Assembly: GCA_017311315.1 (NCBI GenBank)
Contig: CM029640.1
Coordinates: 12,368,640-12,432,639, forward strand
Length of the DNA stretch: 64,000 nucleotides
Direction of reading: 5' to 3'
Source of the DNA: Dendrocalamus latiflorus
Taxonomy: Eukaryota > Streptophyta > Magnoliopsida > Poales > Poaceae
Made by a program: the position numbers and the translations under genes. Positions 10,643 to 22,701 of this stretch are shown piece after piece. The notes below the pieces were generated by a model. The model saw only the letters and a program-made list of their open reading frames with translations, was not told where the DNA came from and made no database searches. The stretch's first letter is position 1; each line of letters opens with the position of its first letter.

Positions 10643-12587
10643 TCATTGTAACTCTGGTGGGTACTCTGTCGTGCTGACTTTGCTTGGACGAGTCTCTTGT
10701 CTAAGGGTATCGGCCACTACATTTGCTTTGCTCGGTTGATATTGGAGATCAATGTCATAGTCTTCATTCAACTCTAGCCATCTCCGCTGTCTCATATTCA
10801 ACTCTGGCTGTGTGAACAAGTATTTCAAGTTCTTGTGCTCTGAGGACATCTCACAACGATTCCCTAGTAGGTAGTGCCGCCAAATTTTGAATGCATGCAC
10901 CACAGCTGCTAGTTCTAAATTGTGTGTGGGGTAATTTTCTTCATGTGGCTTCAGTTGTCTGGATACATAGGCAACAACTTCCCTATTTTGTGTCAGCATA
11001 TATCCCAAACCCTGCTTTGAAGCGTCACTATAGCTTTGAAATTCTTTCTCTGGGTTGGGCAAAATCAACACTAGTGTTGTTGTCAACTTGGTCTTCAACA
11101 GCTGAAAACGCGCTTCACAAGCATATGCCCATGTGAATGGCCTGTCTTTCCTCAGTAGTTGAGTGAGTGGACGGGAAATCTTGGAGAATCCTTCTATGAA
11201 TTGGCGATAATAGCCTGCCAATCCAAGAAAGCTCCTCACTTCTGTCACTGTCTTGGACTGTTTCCGTTCCATAACTGCGACTATCTTTTCTGGGTCAACC
11301 CTGACTCTATCTTCTGATATAATGTGACCCAAGAAAGCAACTTATTTCAGTCAAAAACTGTATCTGTCGAACTTGGCATACAACTGGTGTTCTCTCAATC
11401 TGGTCAAAGCTATGCGCAAATGCTCCTTGTGCTCTTCTTCATTCTTGGAGTAAATCATAATATTGTCAATGAAGACAATCACAAATCGATCCAATTTGTC
11501 CGTATGCACCAGATTCATAAGGTTCATGAAATAAGCTGGTGCATTGGTTAAACCCAAGGGAACGACCGTGAACTCATATAATCCATATCTGGTGATGAAA
11601 GCTGTCTTCTCTCGATCTTGCTCTCGGATCTTGAGCTGATGGTAACCCGAGCGCAAGTCGATCTTAGAGAATTCTTTGGCACCTTTGAGTTGATCAAACA
11701 AATCATCAATTTTTGGGCAAAGGGTACTTGTTTCTGGTGGTGACAACAGTCAGTCTCTGTAATCTACACACATTCTGAGCTCTTCATTCTTCTTCTTCCC
11801 TAGTAAGACTGGTGCCGACCAAGGCGAAACAATTGGTTGAATAAACTCTTTCTCTTGCAGTTCACCTAACCGTCTCTTGAGCTCTTTCAATTCACTAGCT
11901 GACATTCTGTACTGGTGTTTCGCAATTAGTTTTGTGCCTGGAATCAACTCTATGGCAAGTTCTATTTGTCGGTCAGGGGTCTGTCTGGTAGTTCTTCTGG
12001 GAATATATCAGGGTATTCTTGTACTATTGACACTTGATCTGGTGTAACTGCTAGCATGTTGATCATGCGCTTTCTTGCATCCTTCAATACTTCTCGTTTT
12101 TTTACCACTTTCTGACCTTCAAGGGTTACCAATGATACTGCTTTGATCTCACAATCTACCTCGCCTTTATTCTTGGCTAGTCAGTTCATGCCCAAATGGC
12201 ATCTAGCCCTTGCATATCTGGCTGCAGTAAATCTGCTTTAACCTCTGCTGGATTGACTTTGACTCCTTCTCACTTGTACCTGCATATCATCATTGGGTAT
12301 ATGCTACAGGTTCACACTTAGCTGGATTATGCAGTACCAGGGCTACATATATGTCTGGGTCTGTTAGGATTAATTTCATTGCAACATAAACTTCTCGTTC
12401 CTTATGCTTTACACAGACAGTCTTCATACACTTTCATAGTCTTGCCACAAGCCTTAGTTAAAATAATTTACATACAAGCTATCCAGTTCTTCCAACTAGC
12501 TTACAAAAGGATAACCAAAAGGACATTACTCCATTCCTTGTTCTTCATAGATCACTTTCTCTTGACTGTCTGCCGTGCTTTTCTTCT
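10643..12587 (-). pseudogene. Protease remnant, RT and RNase H, unit 2
   Basis: The layout and stops match unit 1, and the palm motif is also FIDN. It differs by SRPLTQLL in place of SRPFTQLL and by a silent or near-silent change near 11809. Sharing the defective catalytic motif and the same stops with the other units shows that the damage predates the array. Confidence 0.9.
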
Positions 12588-13496
12588 TCATGGCATTCCT
12601 CCGAATAGATCTGTTTCTTCCTCTGTCCTGGTCTTCTTAGGGTAAGATTCTTCTTCTTCTATCGGTGGCTGGCGTGATGTTGTGGCCTGCCTCTTTGCTT
12701 GCTGTCTAGCTTCTTCTTTGGGTAAGTACTTTAGTGGGCATTGGTCACGATAATGCCCATTCTGTTCGCAGTGAAAACAAGTCGTTTGTGCTGAAGGCGA
12801 AAACTTCTTTCGTTTCATAACTTTCACGTAACCTGATGTCTTTTCTTCTAATTGGAGAGCTCGATCAACTAGGCTTAATAGGCTTGAAAACTTCATGGAC
12901 TGAAGGCGTTGTCTCATATTGGGTCGTAGGCCTTTCATAAAGCACTCCATCCTTTCGGCTTCAGTATCAATCTCTTCTTGAGCATACTGGGATAACTGAT
13001 GGAATTGTTGTAGATATGCTGTGATGGAGTTTTCTCCTTGTTGAAGATCAAGGAAATCCTGATATTTTTCAGTGATAACTCTAGGGGAAATGAAGGCTTT
13101 ACGGAATCTCTTCACAAAGTCTTCCCAGGTAATGTCTTCCTTATTTGGATGTATCCACTGGATAGCATTCCACCAAGTAATTACAGGATCTGACAGCTGA
13201 TAGGTGGCAAAAAGGACTTTCTCCTTATTGGTACATCGTATAGTATTCATTCTTCTCTCAACATCTTGTAACCAGTTATCTGCATTCAGTGGTTCTGTTG
13301 CTGAGGGGAATTTAGGTGGTTGAGTTTGCAGGAATGCTGCAAACTTTAATGCAGTTGCGCTTGATGCTGACACTGACTCTTCGGGTGTCACCTTGACACT
13401 AGGTGATCTGGCTGCTATCTGCTCAAGCAACTGGGTCTGTTGATCTAGCATTCGCAGAATATTTTGCTCTCTCTGATAGCGATTTCGTTCCATCAT
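12588..13496 (-). CDS. gag, uninterrupted, unit 2
   Basis: A 302-codon frame starting MMERNRYQREQ reads through capsid-like sequence (residues about 60-200: WLQDVERRMNTI, VITWWNAIQW, FVKRFRKAFISP, LDLQQGENSITAYL) to a CCHC knuckle (CFHCEQNGHYRDQC, about residues 245-258) and a charged tail. It is the only gag in the array without the TGA stop, having CGA at 13236-13238. Gag of this family coats element RNA and assembles particles. Because pol behind it is broken, this unit could at most supply gag. The start is the first ATG after the leader. Confidence 0.85.
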   Translation of the reverse strand: MMERNRYQREQNILRMLDQQTQLLEQIAARSPSVKVTPEESVSASSATALKFAAFLQTQPPKFPSATEPLNADNWLQDVERRMNTIRCTNKEKVLFATYQLSDPVITWWNAIQWIHPNKEDITWEDFVKRFRKAFISPRVITEKYQDFLDLQQGENSITAYLQQFHQLSQYAQEEIDTEAERMECFMKGLRPNMRQRLQSMKFSSLLSLVDRALQLEEKTSGYVKVMKRKKFSPSAQTTCFHCEQNGHYRDQCPLKYLPKEEARQQAKRQATTSRQPPIEEEESYPKKTRTEEETDLFGGMP

Positions 13497-14124
13497 CGCT
13501 ATTATACTGGCAAGTGTGGCTTGATCTGTGGCAGGTGCACCCTGCCTGTTGGTCTGATCACTCTGCTATGTTGGTTCCATCTGCCAATTGGGAACTTGAG
13601 ATCAGCTTTGCAGCGGCTTTGGAGAATAAGAGTAGATAAGTAAGACATTGAATTTTCAAGGTAAGTGTAGGGCGAATAAGGTAAGAACGAGAGCGAAAGG
13701 GACAGGAGAAAACTTTGAACGCAGGGGGATTACTGATAGTTAAGCAAACAACATACAAGGATAATGAACATAAATTTACTCTATGCAAGTGGCACACAAA
13801 CCTCTTAGGGTTCATGATTACACCTGCTTTACATTACAAAAGCACCACTACTACTCAGGGTCAGTCTAGACTTAGCGAACAACGGCTACTCCTCCAGCTG
13901 CCGGGAAACAAAATTTTGAAGCTAGACAAGAGAAGCAGTAAACATTTTGCAAAAATGAAACTTAAGCAGAAGTAAACTAAGATAGATAAGGTAGCAATAA
14001 GAGAGGAAAAAGACAGCAGTAATACTTATATTTTTCGTAAACACCTTTTTATGGCTTTAAATTAAGTTTTGCGATAAAATCGCTTCCTAGTTTGCCTTAG
14101 GTCTCAACCTACGGTCAAGAGCCT

Positions 14125-14136
14125 GCTCTGATACCA
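14125..14136 (-). other. Primer-binding site, unit 2
   Basis: TGGTATCAGAGC on the minus strand, five bases from LTR 3. Confidence 0.93.
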
Positions 14137-14141
14137 CTTCT

Positions 14142-17100
14142 TGTAACACCCCCGTTTCCAGGGGCGCGTACGGACACGACATTCCGCAACTATTCACGCA
14201 TGAACAGTTAAGGAGTGTCGCGCAAGAGTATACCATTGCATGCTTACAACAAAAGTCCAGCATATATTTCACATACGGATTAACATCCATTTTCAACAGC
14301 GGGGTGTGCAAGCCCAAAGTATAATTACATTACAGAAGCTCCAAGATCCGCTTGAGCGCGGCCAAGACCTAAAGCCACGGATCCTCGTCGAAGAAGCGAC
14401 CTTCCGGGACTTCCTCAACGGGGAGGCAAACACCTTCGTCTTGATCCTCTAAAGAAGGGCAAAAGCAAGCCGTGAGCCAATCAACCGGCTCAGCAAATCC
14501 CAAAGGGACCCTAACTTATTACATGCACGGAACATCAAAGGAAGGGAGTATACTTGGTTTATTAATTTGAGTGGATGCAGTTTTATTTGCAAACATTTTA
14601 GAAGACGGACCCAAAACTACTCCTCAAGAACTCAGGGGTTTTCAACAAGAGTTCATTAACCAACCTAAACAAGTTAATCATGTACAAAACTACTTAAGCT
14701 TCGCTGCTGGAATCACCCAAGTGACACAGCTCCAATAACCGGGAGCACGGCGTATTCGAATACCATTTATTTGACTCTGCAGAGTTTGCTCAGCTTTACC
14801 CACACGATTTCTTAACTCCCGCGTCCGGGTTAAGAAAGCCAGGTCGTTTCACTGCTCAACTCTTTATATAGGCTCTACCCGGTAGAATTCACTCGGGTCT
14901 GGCTCGCTCACTCACACACACACAAAGAAAAAGAAAACGGTGCCGCTTCGAGTGAACTCTACCGTTGTTAGGCACCCGCAGCACGGCCTGCCTAACCTTT
15001 GTTACCCAAACACCTACTCCACAACACCTGTAGAGTTTCAATCGAGTTGAGCAGCTACTAAACCAGTGTTGACAAGTCAACTCCTGTGGTTGAGCGATCA
15101 CCATGTCATTTGCTCAGCGTAAGGGTCTGGTCCTTATATTTTTTTCCTTAGGGGTCCGCAACCCCTACCAGGTCCGCGACCTGCAACCTAGGGTAAGAGG
15201 CGGGCGAAAACCGTCTTGCGGCGCACCGCAGCCCCCCTTACCCTATCCTGCGCATGCCGACAATCTCCGCCCTAGGGCACGGTGTCCCATACCACCCTGC
15301 CCTAGAGCCGGGTTTTCCAAATTCTATTGGCCCGCAGCCACAACCTTATTAGTATAAGACTTTGCACGATAATAATAACTTACAATTATCTAGAATAACA
15401 GATAATTAATTCTAGGGTTACAAAGGCATGGCTACGAGTTTAACATGGCATTTATCGGTGGTAGGGTTAACTATATAACATGTCATTCTAAACATTTTAT
15501 TTTATTTTGAACTAACATTTCAGAACTAGCTCAATGCAAATAGCGTAATAACATAATTAAATAACATGGGTTGCAACATGATCAAAGGATTTGGGACTTG
15601 CCGTCAATCCGAATGATTTCCGCTAGCTCGAACGAAGAACCTCCTGGCTCCTGTGACTGCACTTGAACTTCCGGGATCTTCGGGACTAGCGCAAACACAT
15701 AAAATAATTAAATCCAGCTTGAGACTAATCAAGCGAGGAAAAATAAACTAATTAAAAAGGAATAAATGCATAAATCCTTCAAATGGAATTTTAGGAATTT
15801 ATCTGGGATGATTCTGTGGAAGTGGAGGTCACCAATGGGTCTGGAATATTATTTGGAGCAAAGTGGTGAAATTTGGGAATTTTTGGGATTTTCTGTGATT
15901 TTCTAGGATTTATTTGGCTTTTCTGGAATTTTAGAAATTGATAAATCACTTAGAAAATCGGTGAACAGTGGAAGGCCGGCCCGGTGCAACAGTGCAGCCC
16001 GGCCGGTGAAACGGCCCGCGCGGCCGGGAGGCCGGCGCGGCCCATCGCGCGCGCTCGCGCGCGGGAAAGGAGCGGGCCGAGGGGAGGCGGCCCACGCCAG
16101 TGCGCGCCCGCGCGGCCTGGATGGCCGACGCGTGGTGCAGGCTGGTGGCGGAGATGCGGCGGGTGTGGGTGGCTGGGATGAAGACGGGGAGAGATCGGAC
16201 GGCTGCGGGGCGAGAGGGCGAAGCGAATCGATACGGCGGGATTGGACGGTCGAAATTAGATATTACAGACGAGATGGACGGGCGGGGAAGAGCCATGTCG
16301 CGGGGAGGGATCGTCTTCAACCTCTGGGCGCTACAGTGCACCCGAGGCATGGCAGCGGCGCCGACGGCGGCCTGGGCGCCAGCGGGCTTGTCGGCGGCGA
16401 CCAAGGACACCGGCGGATGCGGCTCGACACGGGGATTCCGTTTTGGGGCTTAGGAGGGCGAGGAGATCAACGGAGAAGGCGGGAGAGAGAAGGGGGAGGT
16501 TCGGGTGTTTGGCGACGAGGAAGGTCACCGGCGGCGAGAGAGGTCAATCGGCCGCGGCTACACGTTCAAGGGGACCGGGTGCTCACATTGGCGGCGACGG
16601 TGGGAGCCGGGGAGCCTCAGAGCTTGCTGGCCACGGGGAGGTGGTTGCGGCCGGCGGTGTGCTTCGGTGACAGAGCTCCACGGGCAAGCACCTGTCCAGG
16701 GGGATGCACCAAGATGAATGTTACACCTAGGAGAAACTTTGGGCGAATGCAATTGAGTAATGGAGGGAGGGAGAGAGAGATTGGCTCCGGGGTGTCGCCG
16801 GCTCACAGGGCGGCAATGGCGGAGCTCGGAGCGGCGGGGCTTCAATTGGCGGCTCCGGGAGGTGGCTGGGAGCTGCGGGAGGCAAATGGGAGGGGTGGGG
16901 AGCTCTGGAAATCAAAGGAATGGGAGGGAGGTAGAGAGGGGGTATTTATACCCGAGCGGAGGAAGAGCGGAGCCTTAGGGGAGAAGGCAACGGCGGTGCT
17001 CCGGGGTCGACAGGGATGGACGGGAGCTGGTGGAGGGTCTCTTCCGCGCAATGGGGGGTGACGCCAGGCTCTGCGGCGGCTTAAAGGCGATGCGACAGGA

Positions 17101-17716
17101 GATGGGAGCAGGCGAGCTCCGGTCACGGGCGATGGCGTCCGCGCGCGGGAGAAGAAGGCGCGGCGACTGCCAGGTGGGGTCGGGGCAGAGAAGAGGCGAC
17201 GCGTGGCGCGAAGTCTCTGCCGGCTTCGGACCAGCTGGCGGTCGGGGTGGCGCGGGCGCGAGGAGGGGATCCGAGGGGCGGCGCTGTCCGCGCGCGCGAG
17301 GAGGCGGTGCGGGAGCGGGCGCAGGCGCAGCGCGCGTGCGCGGGGAAAGCGGGGAGGGAGCGGGCGCCAGCGGAGGGAGGAGGAGGCGTCCGCGCGGGAG
17401 AAGGCTGGGGAGCGGAGAAAGCGGGAAGGAGCGGGGAAGGCGCTGGGCGAGGGGAAGAAGCGGGATCGGGGCGGCGCCAGCGCGGGAGGGGAAAGGCGGG
17501 GAGGGGGAAGCGGCGCCGACGCGAGGAGGGAGGCGCGGGCGTTGGGAAAACGGGGAAGGCGGAAAGGCGGAAGACGCCAAGGGCAAGGGAAGGCGGCATT
17601 TCCCGAAAGGGAAAGCGGAATTCGGGGGAAGCTTTCCAAAAAGGGAAAGTTTCCAGAAAACACTCAAAAATGCAGCAAAAAGGCTCAAAAATTTTGAAAT
17701 TTTCAGGGGCTTTTCA
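14142..17716 (-). repeat. LTR 3 (shared by units 2 and 3), 3575 bp
   Basis: TG...CA boundaries match LTR 2. Private changes include GAC for GGC near 14179, AGTGG near 15968, ATGTCG near 16295 and CCTAGG near 16727. Its right-hand 598 bp match LTR 1 with no difference that I could see. It contains an antisense 366-codon open frame (15961-17061, plus strand) that I treat as a by-product of GC richness. Confidence 0.95.
16943..16950 (-). promoter_or_regulatory. TATA box of LTR 3
   Basis: Same TATAAATA context as in LTR 2. Confidence 0.6.
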
Positions 17717-17718
17717 AC

Positions 17719-17730
17719 CTACCCCCCTTA
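17719..17730 (-). other. Polypurine tract, unit 3
   Basis: Same tract as in units 1 and 2. Confidence 0.8.
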
Positions 17731-17750
17731 AAAGAATCTCGACCCCGAGA

Positions 17751-18191
17751 TTAACTTGGTCCAGGGAGTAAGTTGGGGAAATCCCGATGCAAGTCTGACT
17801 CTCGTTCCCATGTGGACTCATCCGCCGTGTGACTCTTCCACTGCACTCTGCAAAACCTGACATTCTTGTTTCTGAGCTGCCTCTCTGATGTTTCAAGTAT
17901 TTGTAGTGGTTCTTCAGCATATGTGCAATCATCCTGCAATTCAATATCTGACAGTGGCCCTTCATCGGTTGGCTGTCGTAGACATTTCCGAAGCTGAGAT
18001 ACATGGAATACATTGTGTATTCTTGACAAGTTGGGTGGCAGTTGTACTTGATAAGCTACTTCTCCAATCCTTCCAATGATTTGAAACGGTCCCACATATC
18101 TCGATGCTAATTTGCCCTTGACTTGGAACCTCTTGAATACCTTGAATAGTGTGACTTTGATGTAGACGAAGTCTCCAACTTCGAAACTCAA
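17751..18191 (-). pseudogene. Integrase C-terminus and chromodomain, unit 3
   Basis: Translation identical to units 1 and 2 over 146 codons. Confidence 0.88.
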
Positions 18192-19181
18192 ATCCTTTCT
18201 GTGGTTATCTGCATAACTCTTCTGCCGGTCTTGAGCAATCTGAGGTCCAATCAGTTATCGTTCACCTATTTTTGACCAATTTAGAGGGGTCCTGTATTTT
18301 CTGCCATAAAGTGCTTCAAACGGGGCCATTTGGATACTGGCTTGGTAGCTGTTGTTGTGTGAGAACTGAGCAAACGGTAGGCAGGTATTCCATGCTGCAC
18401 CATACACAATTGCACAAGCTCTCAACATATCTTCTCAAATCTGATTTGTTCTTTCTGTCTGTCCACCAGTCTGTGGGTGGTATGCTGAGCTGAAATTCAG
18501 ATCGGTGCCCATAGCTTCATGCAATTTCCCCCAAAATTTGGAGGTAAATTGTGCTCCTCTATCTGACACAATTTTCTTGGGAACTCCATGTAATGTCACT
18601 ATTCTGGTCAAATACAGTTCGGTAAGTTTATCCTTCCCATAGGTTTGCTTAATCGGGAGGAAATGAGTCACCTTGGTCAATCTATCAACATTGACCCAGA
18701 TAGCATCATATCCTTCACGAGTCTTGGGAAGTCCAGTAATGAAGTCCATTCCCATGCTATCTCATTTCCATTCGGGTGTTGGCGAAGGCTGCAACAATCC
18801 CGATGGTTTTTGGTGGTCTATTTTGATCTGTTGGCAAACATCACATTTAGCCACGTATTCTGCCACTTCTTTCTTCATCCTGTTCCACCAATACTGCTTC
18901 TTCAAGTCTTGGTGCATTTTAGTGTTTCCTGGATGGATTGAGAATTGAGATGAATGGGCTTCGGATGGAATCAATTCTTTTAACTCCTTGTCGGGTATAC
19001 AATAGCGATCACGGAAGGTGATGATTCCATGCTCGTCTATCGCATATCTTGATGAGTTTCCTTCTTGAATATCCTTTTTCAGTTTTTGAATCTCTTCATC
19101 TTTATCTTGTGCTGCTTTCATCTGATCTGTCAGCAATGGTTGGAGTCCCAACGCTGCCATTCTGCCTTGTTCAGTGATCAC
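18192..19181 (-). pseudogene. Integrase zinc finger and catalytic core, unit 3
   Basis: Shares with unit 1, against unit 2, the TLHGVPKK and HPQTGGQTER variants and the GTCCACCAG plus-strand sequence, besides the stops common to all three. Confidence 0.9.
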
Positions 19182-19202
19182 CCAATTTAGCCGTAGGATA
19201 TC

Positions 19203-21147
19203 TCATTGTAACTCTGGTGGGTACTCTGTCGTGCTGACTTTGCTTGGACGAGTCTCTTGTCTAAGGGTATCGGCCACTACATTTGCTTTGCTCGGTTGAT
19301 ATTGGAGATCAATGTCATAGTCTTCATTCAACTCTAGCCATCTCCGCTGTCTCATATTCAACTCTGGCTGTGTGAACAAGTATTTCAAGTTCTTGTGCTC
19401 TGAGGACATCTCACAACGATTCCCTAGTAGGTAGTGCCGCCAAATTTTGAATGCATGCACCACAGCTGCTAGTTCTAAATTGTGTGTGGGGTAATTTTCT
19501 TCATGTGGCTTCAGTTGTCTGGATACATAGGCAACAACTTCCCTATTTTGTGTCAGCATATATCCCAAACCCTGCTTTGAAGCGTCACTATAGCTTTGAA
19601 ATTCTTTCTCTGGGTTGGGCAAAATCAACACTAGTGTTGTTGTCAACTTGGTCTTCAACAGCTGAAAACGCGCTTCACAAGCATATGCCCATGTGAATGG
19701 CCTGTCTTTCCTCAGTAGTTGAGTGAATGGACGGGAAATCTTGGAGAATCCTTCTATGAATTGGCGATAATAGCCTGCCAATCCAAGAAAGCTCCTCACT
19801 TCTGTCACTGTCTTGGACTGTTTCCGTTCCATAACTGCGACTATCTTTTCTGGGTCAACCCTGACTCTATCTTCTGATATAATGTGACCCAAGAAAGCAA
19901 CTTATTTCAGTCAAAAACTGTATCTGTCGAACTTGGCATACAACTGGTGTTCTCTCAATCTGGTCAAAGCTATGCGCAAATGCTCCTTGTGCTCTTCTTC
20001 ATTCTTGGAGTAAATCATAATATTGTCAATGAAGACAATCACAAATCGATCCAATTTGTCCGTATGCACCAGATTCATAAGGTTCATGAAATAAGCTGGT
20101 GCATTGGTTAAACCCAAGGGAACGACCGTGAACTCATATAATCCATATCTGGTGATGAAAGCTGTCTTCTCTCGATCTTGCTCTCGGATCTTGAGCTGAT
20201 GGTAACCCGAGCGCAAGTCGATCTTAGAGAATTCTTTGGCACCTTTGAGTTGATCAAACAAATCATCAATTTTTGGGCAAAGGGTACTTGTTTCTGGTGG
20301 TGACAACAGTCAGTCTCTGTAATCTACACACATTCTGAGCTCTTCATTCTTCTTCTTCCCTAGTAAGACCGGTGCCGACCAAGGCGAAACAATTGGTTGA
20401 ATAAACTCTTTCTCTTGCAGTTCACCTAACCGTCTCTTGAGCTCTTTCAATTCACTAGCTGACATTCTGTACTGGTGTTTCGCAATTAGTTTTGTGCCTG
20501 GAATCAACTCTATGGCAAGTTCTATTTGTCGGTCAGGGGTCTGTCTGGTAGTTCTTCTGGGAATATATCAGGGTATTCTTGTACTATTGACACTTGATCT
20601 GGTGTAACTGCTAGCATGTTGATCATGCGCTTTCTTGCATCCTTCAATACTTCTCGTTTTTTTACCACTTTCTGACCTTCAAGGGTTACCAATGATACTG
20701 CTTTGATCTCACAATCTACCTCGCCTTTATTCTTGGCTAGTCAGTTCATGCCCAAATGGCATCTAGCCCTTGCATATCTGGCTGCAGTAAATCTGCTTTA
20801 ACCTCTGCTGGATTGACTTTGACTCCTTCTCACTTGTACCTGCATATCATCATTGGGTATATGCTACAGGTTCACACTTAGCTGGATTATGCAGTACCAG
20901 GGCTACATATATGTCTGGGTCTGTTAGGATTAATTTCATTGCAACATAAACTTCTCGTTCCTTATGCTTTACACAGACAGTCTTCATACACTTTCATAGT
21001 CTTGCCACAAGCCTTAGTTAAAATAATTTACATACAAGCTATCCAGTTCTTCCAACTAGCTTACAAAAGGATAACCAAAAGGACATTACTCCATTCCTTG
21101 TTCTTCATAGATCACTTTCTCTTGACTGTCTGCCGTGCTTTTCTTCT
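19203..21147 (-). pseudogene. Protease remnant, RT and RNase H, unit 3
   Basis: Matches unit 1 at every site where unit 2 differs (SRPFTQLL, the ACCGGTG sequence near 20369). FIDN palm motif and both stops before the RNase H part are present. Confidence 0.9.
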
Positions 21148-22056
21148 TCATGGCATTCCTCCGAATAGATCTGTTTCTTCCTCTGTCCTGGTCTTCTTAG
21201 GGTAAGATTCTTCTTCTTCTATCGGTGGCTGGCGTGATGTTGTGGCCTGCCTCTTTGCTTGCTGTCTAGCTTCTTCTTTGGGTAAGTACTTTAGTGGGCA
21301 TTGGTCACGATAATGCCCATTCTGTTCGCAGTGAAAACAAGCCGTTTGTGCTGAAGGCGAAAACTTCTTTCGTTTCATAACTTTCACGTAACCTGATGTC
21401 TTTTCTTCTAATTGGAGAGCTCGATCAACTAGGCTTAATAGGCTTGAAAACTTCATGGACTGAAGGCGTTGTCTCATATTGGGTCGTAGGCCTTTCATAA
21501 AGCACTCCATCCTTTCGGCTTCAGTATCAATCTCTTCTTGAGCATACTGGGATAACTGATGGAATTGTTGTAGATATGCTGTGATGGAGTTTTCTCCTTG
21601 TTGAAGATCAAGGAAATCCTGATATTTTTCAGTGATAACTCTAGGGGAAATGAAGGCTTTACGGAATCTCTTCACAAAGTCTTCCCAGGTAATGTCTTCC
21701 TTATTTGGATGTATCCACTGGATAGCATTCCACCAAGTAATTACAGGATCTGACAGCTGATAGGTGGCAAAAAGGACTTTCTCCTTATTGGTACATCATA
21801 TAGTATTCATTCTTCTCTCAACATCTTGTAACCAGTTATCTGCATTCAGTGGTTCTGTTGCTGAGGGGAATTTAGGTGGTTGAGTTTGCAGGAATGCTGC
21901 AAACTTTAATGCAGTTGCGCTTGATGCTGACACTGACTCTTCGGGTGTCACCTTGACACTAGGTGATCTGGCTGCTATCTGCTCAAGCAACTGGGTCTGT
22001 TGATCTAGCATTCGCAGAATATTTTGCTCTCTCTGATAGCGATTTCGTTCCATCAT
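21148..22056 (-). pseudogene. gag with nonsense codon, unit 3
   Basis: Carries the same TGA as unit 1 (here 21796-21798) and the same Ala (TACFHC rather than TTCFHC) before the zinc knuckle. The shared nonsense change groups units 1 and 3. Confidence 0.92.
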
Positions 22057-22684
22057 CGCTATTATACTGGCAAGTGTGGCTTGATCTGTGGCAGGTGCAC
22101 CCTGCCTGTTGGTCTGATCACTCTGCTATGTTGGTTCCATCTGCCAATTGGGAACTTGAGATCAACTTTGCAGCGGCTTTGGAGAATAAGAGTAGATAAG
22201 TAAGACATTGAATTTTCAAGGTAAGTGTAGGGCGAATAAGGTAAGAACGAGAGCGAAAGGGACAGGAGAAAACTTTGAACGCAGGGGGATTACTGATAGT
22301 TAAGCAAACAACATACAAGGATAATGAACATAAATTTACTCTATGCAAGTGGCACACAAACCTCTTAGGGTTCATGATTACACCTGCTTTACATTACAAA
22401 AGCACCACTACTACTCAGGGTCAGTCTAGACTTAGCGAACAACGGCTACTCCTCCAGCTGCCGGGAAACAAAATTTTGAAGCTAGACAAGAGAAGCAGTA
22501 AACATTTTGCAAAAATGAAACTTAAGCAGAAGTAAACTAAGATAGATAAGGTAGCAATAAGAGAGGAAAAAGACAGCAGTAATACTTATATTTTTCGTAA
22601 ACACCTTTTTATGGCTTTAAATTAAGTTTTGCGATAAAATCGCTTCCTAGTTTGCCTTAGGTCTCAACCTACGGTCAAGAGCCT

Positions 22685-22696
22685 GCTCTGATACCA
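22685..22696 (-). other. Primer-binding site, unit 3
   Basis: TGGTATCAGAGC on the minus strand, five bases from LTR 4. Confidence 0.93.
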
Positions 22697-22701
22697 CTTC
22701 T

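Noticed and set aside
15961..17061. 366-codon plus-strand open frame in LTR 3 (also in LTR 4 at 24521-25621)
   Set aside because: It lies antisense in the GC-rich LTR, is Arg/Gly/Ala-rich with no domain, overlaps open frames in other phases, and is broken by indels in LTR 2. GC content explains it.
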